64,000 bases of DNA from Chungangia koreensis (GTDB lineage: Bacteria; Bacillota; Bacilli; Bacillales_A; Planococcaceae), in the NCBI RefSeq assembly GCF_042651785.1, contig NZ_JBHSEC010000019.1:186001-250000 (forward strand). Direction: 5' to 3'. Shown piece after piece: positions 41,472-50,277 of the stretch (position 1 is the stretch's first letter; every line of letters starts with the position of its first letter). The position numbers and the translations under genes are program-made. Below the pieces are notes generated by a model. It ran no database searches. It had not been told where the DNA came from and saw only the letters and a list, made by a program, of their open reading frames with translations.

Positions 41472-43070
41472 ATGCCACTTCAACGAAGAATTTTCATATA
41501 TGGAGCTGTTTTTGTCTCGATGGTCTCTATCATTATCGGCATTTCCTTTTACTTCACCATGTCAGATGCCATCGAGCAGCAGATCGGAAATCGGGCACTG
41601 AATATCGCAGTGACGACTGCCAACCGTCCCGATATTAAAGCAGGTTTTGAAGCAGAAGATCCGCATCAGGCGCTCCAACCGATCGCTGAATCGATACGTA
41701 AGGAAGTAGATGCCGAATATGTGGTGATCGGAAACCATGAAGGGATCCGTTATGCACACCCCATACTCGACCGAATCGGCCAAAAAATGGTTGGGGATGA
41801 CAATGAACGTGCACTTTTAAAAGGAGAGGCCTATGTTTCAAAGGCGGTCGGTTCCTTAGGTCCTGCCCTCCGGGGTAAGTCACCGGTTTTTAATGACGAT
41901 GGGGAAATTATTGGCGTCATTTCTGTCGGGTTTTTGATGGAGGATATTTCTACAATCTTTTATGAATACACAGACAATATTGCTTTCATCGTTCTGTTGG
42001 CCATCGGCTTAGGTATAATCGGTTCCACCATCCTCTCCCGGAATATAAAAAAAGTCATGTTCGGATTGGAACCGAAGGAAATCGCGAATCTCTTTACGGA
42101 GCGAAGTGCCTTAATCGAATCAGTTCGTGAAGGAATTATAATGGTGAACGCAGAAGGCACGATTACTATGTTAAACCCTGCGGCTTATGAGGCTCTTTCG
42201 TTTCCGGAAAGTAAAACGCTTGTCGGCCGTTCCATTTTAGAGGTTCTGCCGAATTCGCAACTTCCACAAGTGTTGCAAACTGGTGAACGCCATCACGATA
42301 GACCAATGATCATACGAGGCAAGAAAACAATCGTTAACCGAATCCCTATTATGGTGAACGATAAAATTGCCGGGGCTGTCTCGAGTTTTCGACTTCAGTC
42401 AGATATTGATCAGGTAGCGATGGAGCTTTCGCAGGTAAAAAAATACACGGAAGCTCTTCGCGCTCAAACTCACGAGTATAAAAACTTTCTGTATACGATT
42501 TCCGGTTTAATCCAGCTACAGTCTTATGATGAAGCATTGCAGCTCATCCATAGTGAAACAGCAGCACACCAATCGTTGATTCAATTCATCACTAAACGTC
42601 TGCAGGACCCTTATTTAGGCGGTATAGTTGTTGGGTTATTTAATCGGGCAAATGAGTTGAATGTACAATTCATCTTAGATGAGGATAGTCACCTGATGAA
42701 TTTGCCTTCACATTTAGAGAAGAACTTATTTGTCTCGATTATCGGAAATTTAGTCACCAATGCATTTGAAGCAGTTGAAAGCTTACCGGAAGAAGACCGA
42801 AAAGTACGGGTGTTCATCTTGGATAACGGAGAAGAAATCTTATTGGAAGTTGAAGATTCAGGTCCTGGTATAGCAGCAGAATCACTTCCTCATTTATTCA
42901 AACGAAAATTCTCGACAAAAGAAAAAGGCAGAGGGTTCGGTCTTACAAAAATACATGAAAATGTTCAGGATTTGTCAGGGACTATCTATCTTGAGAAGGG
43001 GGATTTAGGCGGCGCCTTATTCATCATCTCGATTCCGAAAGGGGGAATCTTCCATGGAACAGACAATTGA
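41472..43070 (+). CDS. CitA/DcuS-type sensor histidine kinase
   Basis: The 532-residue protein has an N-terminal membrane helix (about residues 6-27), an extracytoplasmic sensing domain (30-165, with KAGFEAEDPHQALQPIAESI) like the citrate/dicarboxylate sensors, a second helix (about 175-195), a PAS domain (220-320) and a kinase core. The phospho-acceptor His is in LRAQTHEYKNFLYTISGL (about residue 340), the N box is GNLVTNAFEA and the ATP lid DSGPGI..GRGFGL. It should sense a tricarboxylate for the adjacent tctCBA transporter. ATG 41472 is chosen; the frame upstream to 41385 has no ribosome binding site. It overlaps the regulator by 17 bases. Confidence 0.88.
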   Translation: MPLQRRIFIYGAVFVSMVSIIIGISFYFTMSDAIEQQIGNRALNIAVTTANRPDIKAGFEAEDPHQALQPIAESIRKEVDAEYVVIGNHEGIRYAHPILDRIGQKMVGDDNERALLKGEAYVSKAVGSLGPALRGKSPVFNDDGEIIGVISVGFLMEDISTIFYEYTDNIAFIVLLAIGLGIIGSTILSRNIKKVMFGLEPKEIANLFTERSALIESVREGIIMVNAEGTITMLNPAAYEALSFPESKTLVGRSILEVLPNSQLPQVLQTGERHHDRPMIIRGKKTIVNRIPIMVNDKIAGAVSSFRLQSDIDQVAMELSQVKKYTEALRAQTHEYKNFLYTISGLIQLQSYDEALQLIHSETAAHQSLIQFITKRLQDPYLGGIVVGLFNRANELNVQFILDEDSHLMNLPSHLEKNLFVSIIGNLVTNAFEAVESLPEEDRKVRVFILDNGEEILLEVEDSGPGIAAESLPHLFKRKFSTKEKGRGFGLTKIHENVQDLSGTIYLEKGDLGGALFIISIPKGGIFHGTDN

Positions 43071-43749
43071 AGTACTAATTGTAGAAGATGATAAACGAAT
43101 TGCGGAAATCCACAAACGATTCATCGAGAAATTGGACGGTTTCAAAGTGGCGGGAACCGCTCACACTGGGGACGAAGCAAAACTTTGGATTTCGTCACTC
43201 AAGCCGGACTTAGTTTTACTCGACGTCTATTTGCCGGATATGCTCGGTACGGATGTTTTAAAGAACATTATGACTGAAAGTCCTGAAACAGATGTGATTT
43301 TCATTACTGCAGCGGCTGAAGCCGAGATCGTCAAGAAAGCATTCAAGAGCGGTGTAGCCGATTATATTCTGAAACCTTTGACCTTCGATAAGTTTAAGGA
43401 AAGCCTACTTTCTTATAAAAGAAAATGGGATGCTTTAAATAATTCTGACGTTTTAGAGGAGGAATCGATTCAATTCTTGTGGAATAAAGGAAAGACATCC
43501 TCTTTTCTACAAGAGGATTCCCTACCGAAAGGTATTGATCCGATTACGACCGATAAAGTATTAAGAAGTCTCCAGTCCGCAGCAAAAGGAGTTACAGCTG
43601 AAAAGTTAGGTAGTACTATCGGTGTCAGCCGCTCCACAGCACGGCGTTACTTGGAATACTTAGTAACTGAAAAGAAGGCTCACGCAGAATTGATTTACGG
43701 TACAATCGGCCGGCCCGAGCGAAGATACTTTCCAAAAGGAACATCGTGA
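43054..43749 (+). CDS. CitB/DcuR-type response regulator
   Basis: A 231-residue two-domain regulator. The receiver domain has IVEDDKRIAEIHKRF, the phospho-Asp in LVLLDVYLPD (about residue 56), FITAAAE and YILKPL with the conserved Lys. The C-terminal winged helix is the CitT/DcuR type, with GVTAEKLGSTIGVSRSTARRYLEYL. It should act on the downstream tctCBA promoter when phosphorylated by the kinase. The ATG overlaps the kinase gene and GGGGGAATCTTCC precedes it. Confidence 0.88.
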   Translation: MEQTIEVLIVEDDKRIAEIHKRFIEKLDGFKVAGTAHTGDEAKLWISSLKPDLVLLDVYLPDMLGTDVLKNIMTESPETDVIFITAAAEAEIVKKAFKSGVADYILKPLTFDKFKESLLSYKRKWDALNNSDVLEEESIQFLWNKGKTSSFLQEDSLPKGIDPITTDKVLRSLQSAAKGVTAEKLGSTIGVSRSTARRYLEYLVTEKKAHAELIYGTIGRPERRYFPKGTS

Positions 43750-43763
43750 ACAATATGAACAAA

Positions 43764-43800
43764 ATGATTTAAATGGTTTTTAATGAACTTATGATTTAAA
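43764..43800. promoter_or_regulatory. Direct repeats upstream of tctC, candidate regulator site
   Basis: ATGATTTAAA occurs at 43764-43773 and 43791-43800, 27 bases apart, in the AT-rich leader between the regulator gene and tctC. Direct AT-rich repeats of this kind are used by CitB-family regulators; assignment here is inferred from position only. Confidence 0.35.
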
Positions 43801-43831
43801 ACATTGAATCTAAAAAACTTTCTGATAGATT

Positions 43832-43864
43832 AAAGACAGCGTTATGAAAGCGCTGTCTTTTTAA
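43832..43864 (+). terminator. Terminator of the two-component genes with an embedded cre-like sequence
   Basis: AAAGACAGCG/CGCTGTCTTT stem with TTATGAAAG loop and T-tail. The loop and 3' arm include TGAAAGCGCTGTCT (43845-43858), 13 of 14 matches to the CcpA cre consensus. Confidence 0.75.
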
Positions 43865-43889
43865 TTATTTCAAAGGGGATGAAAAAATT

Positions 43890-44903
43890 ATGTGGAGAAA
43901 GTTAGCAACGATTGCACTTGCAGGGTCTTTGACTTTGGGGTTAGCTGCATGTTCTTCTGATACAGAAAAGGGAGAGGCATCTACAACGTATCCTGAGCGC
44001 AATTTGACGATCATCGCTCCATCGGGGGCTGGTGGCGGCTGGGATTTAACAGCTCGTGCAATTGCAAAAACAATGAATGATACAAAATTGATTGAAAAAC
44101 CGATTCAGGTTGAAAACAAGCCGGGTGGCGGCGGTGCCGTGTTCATGGCTGAATTCGCAACAAAAGAAGCAAAAAATGATTATATGCTTATGGTCAAATC
44201 TCCTCCGATTTTGATCAATAACCAAAAGGCGGAAGGAAATAGCCCTTACGGCTACAAAGATACTCGTCCTCTTGCCCAATTAACACGTGATTATGGAGCA
44301 ATCGTCGTTCAAAAGGATTCCCCATATGAGACTTTAAAAGATGTATTGGACGCTATTAAAGCGGATCCTACAAAAGTGACATTGGCTGGCGGCTCTGCTC
44401 CTGGTTCAATGGATCACCTTGTCGGTGTACTTCCGGCATTCGAATATGGAATCGATCCTAAAGCAGTTAAATACGTTTCGTATGATGGCGGCGGTGAAGC
44501 AGTTGCTGCACTTTTAGGCGGTAATGCTGACGTTATTGCAACAGACGCTTCTACCATTGCAACGTATGTAAAATCCGGAGATGTCCGAGTGTTGGCCGTT
44601 AGCTCCTCTGAACGTCTTGAAGGTGAATTAAGTGAGGTTCCAACCTTCAAAGAAGAAGGAATCGATGCTGAGTTCACAATTTGGCGCGGTTTGTTCGGAC
44701 CGAAAGACATGTCCGATGCAGCATACAAGTACTGGGATGAAAAGTTGGCTGAAATGGTTGAAACTGACGAATGGAAAGCTGAACTTGAGAAAAACGGCTG
44801 GGCAAGTGAATACCGTAGTGGTGATGACTTCACGAAATACTTAGAAGAGCAGGACAAAGTGATTGCTGAATTGCTTGATGCTCTTGGCATGTTAAAGAAA
44901 TAA
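43890..44903 (+). CDS. tctC: Tripartite tricarboxylate transporter substrate-binding lipoprotein TctC
   Basis: A 337-residue lipoprotein: signal peptide with lipobox LGLAAC at about residue 20, then the Bug/TctC fold (YPERNLTIIAPSGAGGGWD, VENKPGGGGAVFMAEFA, GSAPGSMDHL, LGGNADVIATDASTI). It captures a tricarboxylate outside the membrane and delivers it to TctAB. A following hairpin may stabilise its mRNA so that it is made in excess. The start ATG is preceded by AAAGGGGATG. The neighbouring two-component system probably controls it. Confidence 0.93.
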   Translation: MWRKLATIALAGSLTLGLAACSSDTEKGEASTTYPERNLTIIAPSGAGGGWDLTARAIAKTMNDTKLIEKPIQVENKPGGGGAVFMAEFATKEAKNDYMLMVKSPPILINNQKAEGNSPYGYKDTRPLAQLTRDYGAIVVQKDSPYETLKDVLDAIKADPTKVTLAGGSAPGSMDHLVGVLPAFEYGIDPKAVKYVSYDGGGEAVAALLGGNADVIATDASTIATYVKSGDVRVLAVSSSERLEGELSEVPTFKEEGIDAEFTIWRGLFGPKDMSDAAYKYWDEKLAEMVETDEWKAELEKNGWASEYRSGDDFTKYLEEQDKVIAELLDALGMLKK

Positions 44904-44907
44904 TTTG

Positions 44908-44938
44908 GGGCGGGCGGCTCAACAGGGCTGCCCTTTCC
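44908..44938 (+). other. Intercistronic hairpin between tctC and tctB
   Basis: GGGCGGC pairs with GCTGCCC (one G-U) around an 8-base loop, followed by TTTCC. Such stems downstream of binding-protein genes can protect the upstream mRNA or partly terminate. Confidence 0.55.
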
Positions 44939-44957
44939 ATATTGAGGAGGTATAACG

Positions 44958-45407
44958 ATGAGTAAGACGTTTGACCGCTTTGCGGGAATCGCCTTTTTAT
45001 TGGTTGGTCTTTTATTCGTCATCGAAAGTCAGAAAATCTCTGAAAGTGCTTATGGATCGAATGTGGGACCGAGTATTTTCCCTACTGGATTAGGCATTTT
45101 ACTAATCTTGCTTAGTGCCCGGCTTATTTATGAAACATTCAAGTACAAAACAGAAGAAGGCATAACAGAAAAAATTCAATACAAAAAATTCCTGATCATC
45201 TTTGTCAGTGCAGTCCTTTATGCTTTCTTTTTGGAGAAAATCGGCTATGTCATCACAACATTCGCTTTCCTTCTCATATCGTTTCAGACGATGGAACGTG
45301 GGAAGTGGATTAGTTCCTTTGTGATAGCAGCGGCATTTTCATTCGGTATTTATTATTTATTCTCTGAAGTTCTTGGCGGCTCTTTGCCAAGTTTCCCGCT
45401 ACTCTAA
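44958..45407 (+). CDS. tctB: Tripartite tricarboxylate transporter small subunit TctB
   Basis: A 149-residue protein with four membrane helices, the small TctB subunit. SAYGSNVGPSIFPTGLGILLI (about residues 29-49) is the family signature (VGPxxFP). It lies between tctC and tctA with 54- and 18-base gaps, in the usual order C-B-A. GAGGAGG precedes the ATG. Confidence 0.92.
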   Translation: MSKTFDRFAGIAFLLVGLLFVIESQKISESAYGSNVGPSIFPTGLGILLILLSARLIYETFKYKTEEGITEKIQYKKFLIIFVSAVLYAFFLEKIGYVITTFAFLLISFQTMERGKWISSFVIAAAFSFGIYYLFSEVLGGSLPSFPLL

Positions 45408-45425
45408 AAAGAAAGGAGTATCCAT

Positions 45426-46952
45426 ATGAGTACATTACAATTTTTAGCGGACGGTTTTTCTATCGCTTTCCAATGGCATAATCTATTATTTGCATTTGTC
45501 GGTGTCCTAATCGGTACCGCTGTCGGCGTCCTTCCAGGAATTGGCCCGATGAGCGGAGTCGCTTTACTGATTCCCGTTACTGCTACACTTACATCTGGAA
45601 TGGCTTCAGGTGATGCAGCAGCAAGCTCTATTATCCTCTTAGCAGGAGTTTACTACGGAGCGATGTACGGTGGTTCAACGACCTCTATCCTACTGAATAC
45701 CCCTGGTGAATCCTCCTCGGTTGTTACTACGCTGGACGGTTATCAAATGGCCCAGCAAGGCCGTGCCGGAGCAGCCTTATCCATTGCTGCAATCGGATCG
45801 TTCGTGGCAGGAATCATTGCCCTGATCGGACTTGTCCTTTTAGCCGAGCCACTCTCGAATGTGGCTTTAAAATTCGGTCCTGCCGAGTATTTCTCGCTTA
45901 TGCTGTTAGGTTTGGCAGCAGTCAGCGGTCTTGCAGGGAACTCGATCACAAAAGCCTTGATCATGACGGTTGTCGGATTGATGCTTGGCACAATTGGTAT
46001 TGATGCAGTATCAGGTATCGCGCGCTTTACATACGATCAGCCTATCCTATTCGGGGGGCTTGAGTTTTTAACCATTGCTGTCGGTTTGTTTGCTTTAGGT
46101 GAAGTATTTAAAACCATTTTCGAGAAAGACGGCGAAGACGGCCACATCGCTAAAATTAACCGTATCCTGCCCACGAAGCAGGATATGAAAGACAGTACGG
46201 CACCAATTGTCCGAGGCTCTTTACTTGGATTCTTCATCGGGGTCCTACCAGGTGCAGGTGCAACGCTTGCTTCTTTCTTCTCCTACATTACGGAGAAAAA
46301 GATTAATAAAAACGGCAATAAGTTCGGAACTGGCCGTATTGAAGGGGTTGCCGCCCCAGAAGCTGCAAACAATGCCGCTTCCGGCGGTGCGATGATTCCG
46401 CTCTTAACACTCGGAATTCCCGGTTCAGGAACGACGGCGATTTTGATGGGTGCCTTAATCATGTACAATATCCAGCCAGGCCCTTTGTTGTTCGATGAGC
46501 ACCCAGAGGTAGCGTGGGGACTAATCGCCAGTATGTTCATCGGGAACTTGATGCTATTAATCTTGAACATGCCGCTTGTTAGAGTATTTGCGAAAATCAT
46601 TGATACTCCAAAGAAATATTTGATTCCTATTATTGTCGCGATTTCATTCTTCGGGGTTTACGCGGTTCAATATACAACGTTCGATTTGTACTTACTTCTT
46701 GGCTGCGGGATTGCGGGCTACTTCTTGACGAAAAACGATTTCCCGGTTGCGCCGCTCGTACTTGCATTAGTGCTTGGTCCAATGATCGAGAACAATATGC
46801 GACGTGCGTTGACGATTTCAAATGGAGATTTCATGATTTTTGCAGAAAGAGGACTTTCCTTGACGTTCTTGATTGCCGCTGCTGCTTGGCTTCTCATTCC
46901 ACTGTTGTTAAAATTACGCGGTAAAAAAGTAATCATCAACGAAGAAGGTTAA
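45426..46952 (+). CDS. tctA: Tripartite tricarboxylate transporter large subunit TctA
   Basis: A 508-residue protein with about eleven to twelve membrane helices, the permease core. Conserved phrases are GVLPGIGPMSGVALLIP, YYGAMYGGSTTSILLNTPGE and GIPGSGTTAILMGALI. The GxPG and GSTxSILxNxPG motifs form the transport path. It uses the proton or sodium gradient to import the tricarboxylate. AAAGGAG precedes the ATG. A strong terminator ends the operon. Confidence 0.94.
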   Translation: MSTLQFLADGFSIAFQWHNLLFAFVGVLIGTAVGVLPGIGPMSGVALLIPVTATLTSGMASGDAAASSIILLAGVYYGAMYGGSTTSILLNTPGESSSVVTTLDGYQMAQQGRAGAALSIAAIGSFVAGIIALIGLVLLAEPLSNVALKFGPAEYFSLMLLGLAAVSGLAGNSITKALIMTVVGLMLGTIGIDAVSGIARFTYDQPILFGGLEFLTIAVGLFALGEVFKTIFEKDGEDGHIAKINRILPTKQDMKDSTAPIVRGSLLGFFIGVLPGAGATLASFFSYITEKKINKNGNKFGTGRIEGVAAPEAANNAASGGAMIPLLTLGIPGSGTTAILMGALIMYNIQPGPLLFDEHPEVAWGLIASMFIGNLMLLILNMPLVRVFAKIIDTPKKYLIPIIVAISFFGVYAVQYTTFDLYLLLGCGIAGYFLTKNDFPVAPLVLALVLGPMIENNMRRALTISNGDFMIFAERGLSLTFLIAAAAWLLIPLLLKLRGKKVIINEEG

Positions 46953-46966
46953 TTTTAAAAAACACA

Positions 46967-47006
46967 AATAGACATTCAATGATCCTTTTCATTGAATGTC
47001 TATTTT
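46967..47006 (+). terminator. Terminator after tctA
   Basis: Perfect AATAGACATTCAATGA/TTCATTGAATGTCTATT stem of about 15 bp with TTTTCG tail. Confidence 0.93.
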
Positions 47007-47050
47007 CGTTTTAAATAAAAAGAAAAAGAGCAGAGTACCCCTCTGCTCAA

Positions 47051-47254
47051 CTAACAACATCTGTAACATGCTACTTTGAAATTATTTTTGCGTGCTGTAT
47101 CTACTAAATTAGCGATTGCCTGATCCTGACAGGATGAATAAGCGTATTCCTTTTCCAACCTTCTATTTCTAAATTCCGTAAGAAACTCTATTAAATATGC
47201 TCCAAATACGATTCCTGCAAGTGTAACCCAAAAGATTAACGCTAATACGTGCAT
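47051..47254 (-). CDS. Small membrane protein with Cys-rich tail, unknown
   Basis: A 67-residue protein with one hydrophobic segment (about residues 3-22, VLALIFWVTLAGIVFGAYLI), a basic turn FRNRRLEKEYAYSSC and the C-terminal VACYRCC. Four Cys residues are unusual for so small a protein. GGAGGTGAAAGAG 8 bases before ATG 47254 decides the start. I recognise no family. Possible roles include a stress peptide, a metal-binding or redox-regulated peptide, or a membrane tether. Confidence 0.55.
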   Translation of the reverse strand: MHVLALIFWVTLAGIVFGAYLIEFLTEFRNRRLEKEYAYSSCQDQAIANLVDTARKNNFKVACYRCC

Positions 47255-47370
47255 CTCTTTCACCTCCCGGCTGTGGAATTAAATGTTAATTACTATACGT
47301 ATTATTGTATTCAACAAATCAGACTAAAATCCTTCAGCCCAATTGAGGAAATATAACTCAACGATTTTTT

Positions 47371-48327
47371 CTAAGAATTAATTCGAAGAATTACCTTTCC
47401 CTTTGTGCGTCCACTTTCCACATGTCTATGAGCCTCTACGATTTGCTCCAAAGGATAACACATCTCTATTACTGGTTTTAATTTCTCTTCCTCTATAAGC
47501 CTGCTTAAGAAGTCCAAATCCTTAACGTTCGGCTTTGCCAAGTGCAACTTTGCTTTCTTTTGGCCGAATAATGATCCTAATATTAACTGAACAGGGTGAT
47601 ATATGGGGGTAATAGGGTTTTCCGTTATATAGATTCCCTTCTCGGTTAAAGAACCTAAACAGCTAAAAAATGTCCGCTTTGCCACAGCATCCAGTATGAT
47701 ATCGTATTTTTTTCCGTTTTTTGTGAAGTCTTCCTTCATATAGTCAATTACGTAATCTGCCCCTAAGTCTTTTACCCACTGCAAATTAGGAGTGCTACAA
47801 ACTGCAGTAACTTCAGCTCCGAAATACTTAGCAAGCTGTACTGCAAAATGCCCGACCCCACCGGAAGCTCCATAAATCAAAACCTTTTGTCCTGACTTTA
47901 TCTGCGCAACATCCCGTAATGCTTGAAGAGCTGTTTGAGCTGCACATGGTATAGCTGCTGCCTGCTCAAAATTCACGTTTTTCGGCATATGAATTAGTCC
48001 GTTCTGAGGTGGGCAAACATATTCTGCATGGGACCCAAAGCAACTTCCGAAGACATGATCGCCAACTTTAAATCTTTGTACATTGTTACCAACAGCTTCA
48101 ACGGTACCAGCCACGTCAATTCCCAATATAGTAGATTTAGGCTTGGTAAGGCCGTTTTCAAATCTCGTAGGTAAATAACCCCTTCTGTAAAGGGTGTCAA
48201 ATTTATTAATCGAGGCATTATGCACTCTGATTAATACCCTTTCGTCATCCTTCATAGTTGGAATTTCGACCTCTCTCACCATCATAATATCCGGTGAACC
48301 ATAAGAACTGTAAACAGCTGCTTTCAT
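47371..48327 (-). CDS. Zinc-independent MDR-family alcohol dehydrogenase / quinone oxidoreductase
   Basis: The 318-residue protein belongs to the medium-chain dehydrogenase family without the catalytic zinc Cys set. Visible are the N-terminal GroES-like part with LGIDVAGTVEAVGNNV, the cofactor motif YGASGGVGHFAVQLAKYFGAEVT (read as SGGVGHFAVQLAK) and the C-terminal GRTKGKVILRI. It probably reduces quinones or enals with NADPH. GGGGGTTAGAGAG precedes ATG 48327. Its DNA is more AT-rich than the flanking core genes. Confidence 0.8.
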   Translation of the reverse strand: MKAAVYSSYGSPDIMMVREVEIPTMKDDERVLIRVHNASINKFDTLYRRGYLPTRFENGLTKPKSTILGIDVAGTVEAVGNNVQRFKVGDHVFGSCFGSHAEYVCPPQNGLIHMPKNVNFEQAAAIPCAAQTALQALRDVAQIKSGQKVLIYGASGGVGHFAVQLAKYFGAEVTAVCSTPNLQWVKDLGADYVIDYMKEDFTKNGKKYDIILDAVAKRTFFSCLGSLTEKGIYITENPITPIYHPVQLILGSLFGQKKAKLHLAKPNVKDLDFLSRLIEEEKLKPVIEMCYPLEQIVEAHRHVESGRTKGKVILRINS

Positions 48328-48520
48328 CTCTCTAACCCCCAAGATTCACATTGATATTCAAAACCTCATTAAAACCCATTCTTTACATCTGTGAATTATA
48401 GGTGTTAGATGAGTAAATCTCTTTATCTATATACTTATGGATTTTGTCTTAGATTAATTCTTCAAAATGTCTGAAACTCCTTCCCGTTCTTTAACAGAAC
48501 TCTTTATCCTTAATCCATAT

Positions 48521-48554
48521 AAAAAAGCGCTAATCCTTTAAGATTAACGCTCTT
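48521..48554 (-). terminator. Terminator after the DUF3934 gene
   Basis: AGCGTTAATC pairs with GATTAGCGCT with one mismatch, followed by T6 on the minus strand. Confidence 0.75.
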
Positions 48555-48572
48555 GTCCGCTTTTTTTCGAAT

Positions 48573-48752
48573 CTACTTCTCCGAAGATTCCTCATTAGTT
48601 TGATCATTAGGCTTTGTTCCGGAAGGATGTTTTACGCCTTTACTTTTATAAGGTTTTGCACTCTTGGCCTTTTTTGCTCCGGCTTGCCAACGTGTCCAAC
48701 CTTTTTTACCTGTCCCTCTTCCGGTTCCGCCCTTTCCTTTAGCTTTACTCAT
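48573..48752 (-). CDS. DUF3934 family small basic protein
   Basis: A 59-residue, strongly basic protein beginning MSKAKGKGGTGRGTGKKGW and containing TRWQAGAKKAKSAKP. The pattern matches my memory of DUF3934, small conserved proteins of Bacillaceae with unknown role, possibly nucleic-acid-binding because of the Lys/Arg/Gly density. GGAGATTTTGCT precedes ATG 48752. The plus strand in the same interval also stays open, but that is only a shadow. Confidence 0.72.
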   Translation of the reverse strand: MSKAKGKGGTGRGTGKKGWTRWQAGAKKAKSAKPYKSKGVKHPSGTKPNDQTNEESSEK

Positions 48753-48883
48753 AGCAAAATCTCCAGTCTATGTTCTTTAGTTCTTTTCTTATTATGATCC
48801 ATTTCTTTCAATTGACACTACCATTCTGACCCGCTTGGTGCAAGCAAAAGAAAAGGCACCTATTAAGATGCCTCTTCAATCTG

Positions 48884-49294
48884 TTATTCTTTTACGTAAT
48901 TCAAATCCCAGACGAAACCATATTTGTCCCGGACCTTGCCATATTTTGCTCCCCAGAATGTATCCTGTAATTCCATGAGAACAGTTCCATCCTCGGTCAA
49001 TCCATTATAGAATTGCTCCGCCTCTTCCCCGCTTTCACATTCGATGACGAGCGAAATTCCATTTTGGCTCATTAAGGTTTTATTCTCCGAAGAATCTGCC
49101 ATCATGAATTCCATTTGCCCTTTCTTTAAATGGCCATGGATGATCAGGTCATCGGCATTAGGCGGTGTGGGGAAATTACTATCCCCGTATGTATTCAGCT
49201 CGACAATTTCCATACCGAAGACGCGAGAGTAAAATTCTGCAGCTTCCCTGGCCTGGCCGTAAAAAGTTAAATAAGGTGTAACTGGACCTTTCAT
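48884..49294 (-). CDS. VOC/PhnB-like protein
   Basis: A 136-residue glyoxalase-fold (vicinal oxygen chelate) protein of the PhnB/3-demethylubiquinone methyltransferase-like group. It shows PYLTFYGQAREAAEFYSRVFG at the start (read in part), DDLIIHGHLKKGQMEFMMAD, EQFYNGLTEDGTVLMELQDTFWG and the ending KVRDKYGFVWDLNY. The typical metal triad is only partly kept. No biochemical role can be assigned; some members act in drug or toxin resistance. GGAGGATGCCAG precedes the ATG. It is cotranscribed with the downstream or upstream 2-hydroxyacid dehydrogenase gene (17-base gap). Confidence 0.75.
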   Translation of the reverse strand: MKGPVTPYLTFYGQAREAAEFYSRVFGMEIVELNTYGDSNFPTPPNADDLIIHGHLKKGQMEFMMADSSENKTLMSQNGISLVIECESGEEAEQFYNGLTEDGTVLMELQDTFWGAKYGKVRDKYGFVWDLNYVKE

Positions 49295-49311
49295 CTGGCA
49301 TCCTCCTTTAC

Positions 49312-50277
49312 TTAAGGCGTCACCGTGTTTTCCGGCTGTCCACCTTCCAATACAGCTTTGATGTCTGCAGCATTCATCGACATCATTTTAAGCCTTGTCC
49401 GAATGCTTGCACTTCCGATGTGCGGAAGTACCGTTACATTTGGCAAAGTCAATAATGGATGATCGAGCGGCACCGGTTCTTGTTCAAAAACATCAAGGCC
49501 AGCTGCCCAAATCTTCTTATGCACTAAAGCTTCGTAAAGCGCTTGCTCATCTACAATGCCACCGCGTGCTACGTTAATCAGCACAGCTGTTTCTTTCATC
49601 AGCGATAGCTCACGTGCACCGATCATGTTTTTCGTCTCTTCCGTAAGCGGTGTTAAAAGAACAACAAAATCGGAATTAGACAAGAGATCATCTAAATCGG
49701 AGTACACAAAACCATGCATCTCCTCCGCTTCCGGTTTACGTGTACGATTATGGTAGTAAACATCCATTCCGAATCCCTTTGCACGTCTTGCCACGGCTTC
49801 ACCGATCCGGCCCATACCGACGATACCAAGTGTTGCTCCATACACGTCCATACCCGTAAGTTGCATCGCTGACCAGGCTTTCCATTTCCCTTCTCTCAGC
49901 TCACGTTCCGCTTCCGTTATCCTACGGGCTGAAGCCAATAAAAGAGAAAACGCTAAGTCTGCAGTCGTTTCAGTTAAAACACCTGGCGTATTCGTCACAA
50001 CAATGCCACGCTCAGCAGCGGCTTGGACATCAATATTATTATACCCGACCGCCAAGTTACTAATCACTTTCAACTTTGGTGCGTTCGTAATCAGATTGCG
50101 ATCCACCTGGTCCGACAACATGGTCCAAAGTGCATCTGCTTCGGCCGCTTCCTTTACAAGCTCTTCATAAGTCATCGGAACTTCCTCGTGCGGCCACATT
50201 TTCACTTCGTACTTTTCTTTTAACGGAGCTACTGCCTCATCCGGCAGTTTCCGGGTAATATACACAGTTTGCTTCAT
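49312..50277 (-). CDS. D-2-hydroxyacid (glyoxylate/hydroxypyruvate-type) dehydrogenase
   Basis: A 321-residue NAD(P)-dependent enzyme. The Rossmann motif is GIVGMGRIGEAVARRAKG (about residues 148-165), catalytic Arg is in NVARGGIVDE (about 236), Glu in DVFEQEPV and His in LPHIGSAS (about 284). It is near the glyoxylate/hydroxypyruvate reductase group. It is upstream of the VOC gene on the same strand, 17 bases away, so they probably form a pair. Promoter and start: ATG after AAGGGGGATCTAAAG. Confidence 0.88.
   Translation of the reverse strand: MKQTVYITRKLPDEAVAPLKEKYEVKMWPHEEVPMTYEELVKEAAEADALWTMLSDQVDRNLITNAPKLKVISNLAVGYNNIDVQAAAERGIVVTNTPGVLTETTADLAFSLLLASARRITEAERELREGKWKAWSAMQLTGMDVYGATLGIVGMGRIGEAVARRAKGFGMDVYYHNRTRKPEAEEMHGFVYSDLDDLLSNSDFVVLLTPLTEETKNMIGARELSLMKETAVLINVARGGIVDEQALYEALVHKKIWAAGLDVFEQEPVPLDHPLLTLPNVTVLPHIGSASIRTRLKMMSMNAADIKAVLEGGQPENTVTP

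Noticed and set aside
48600..48797. Plus-strand open frame in the 48.6-48.8 kb region
   Set aside because: It is the antisense of the DUF3934 gene, which has a clear ribosome binding site and a family pattern on the minus strand.
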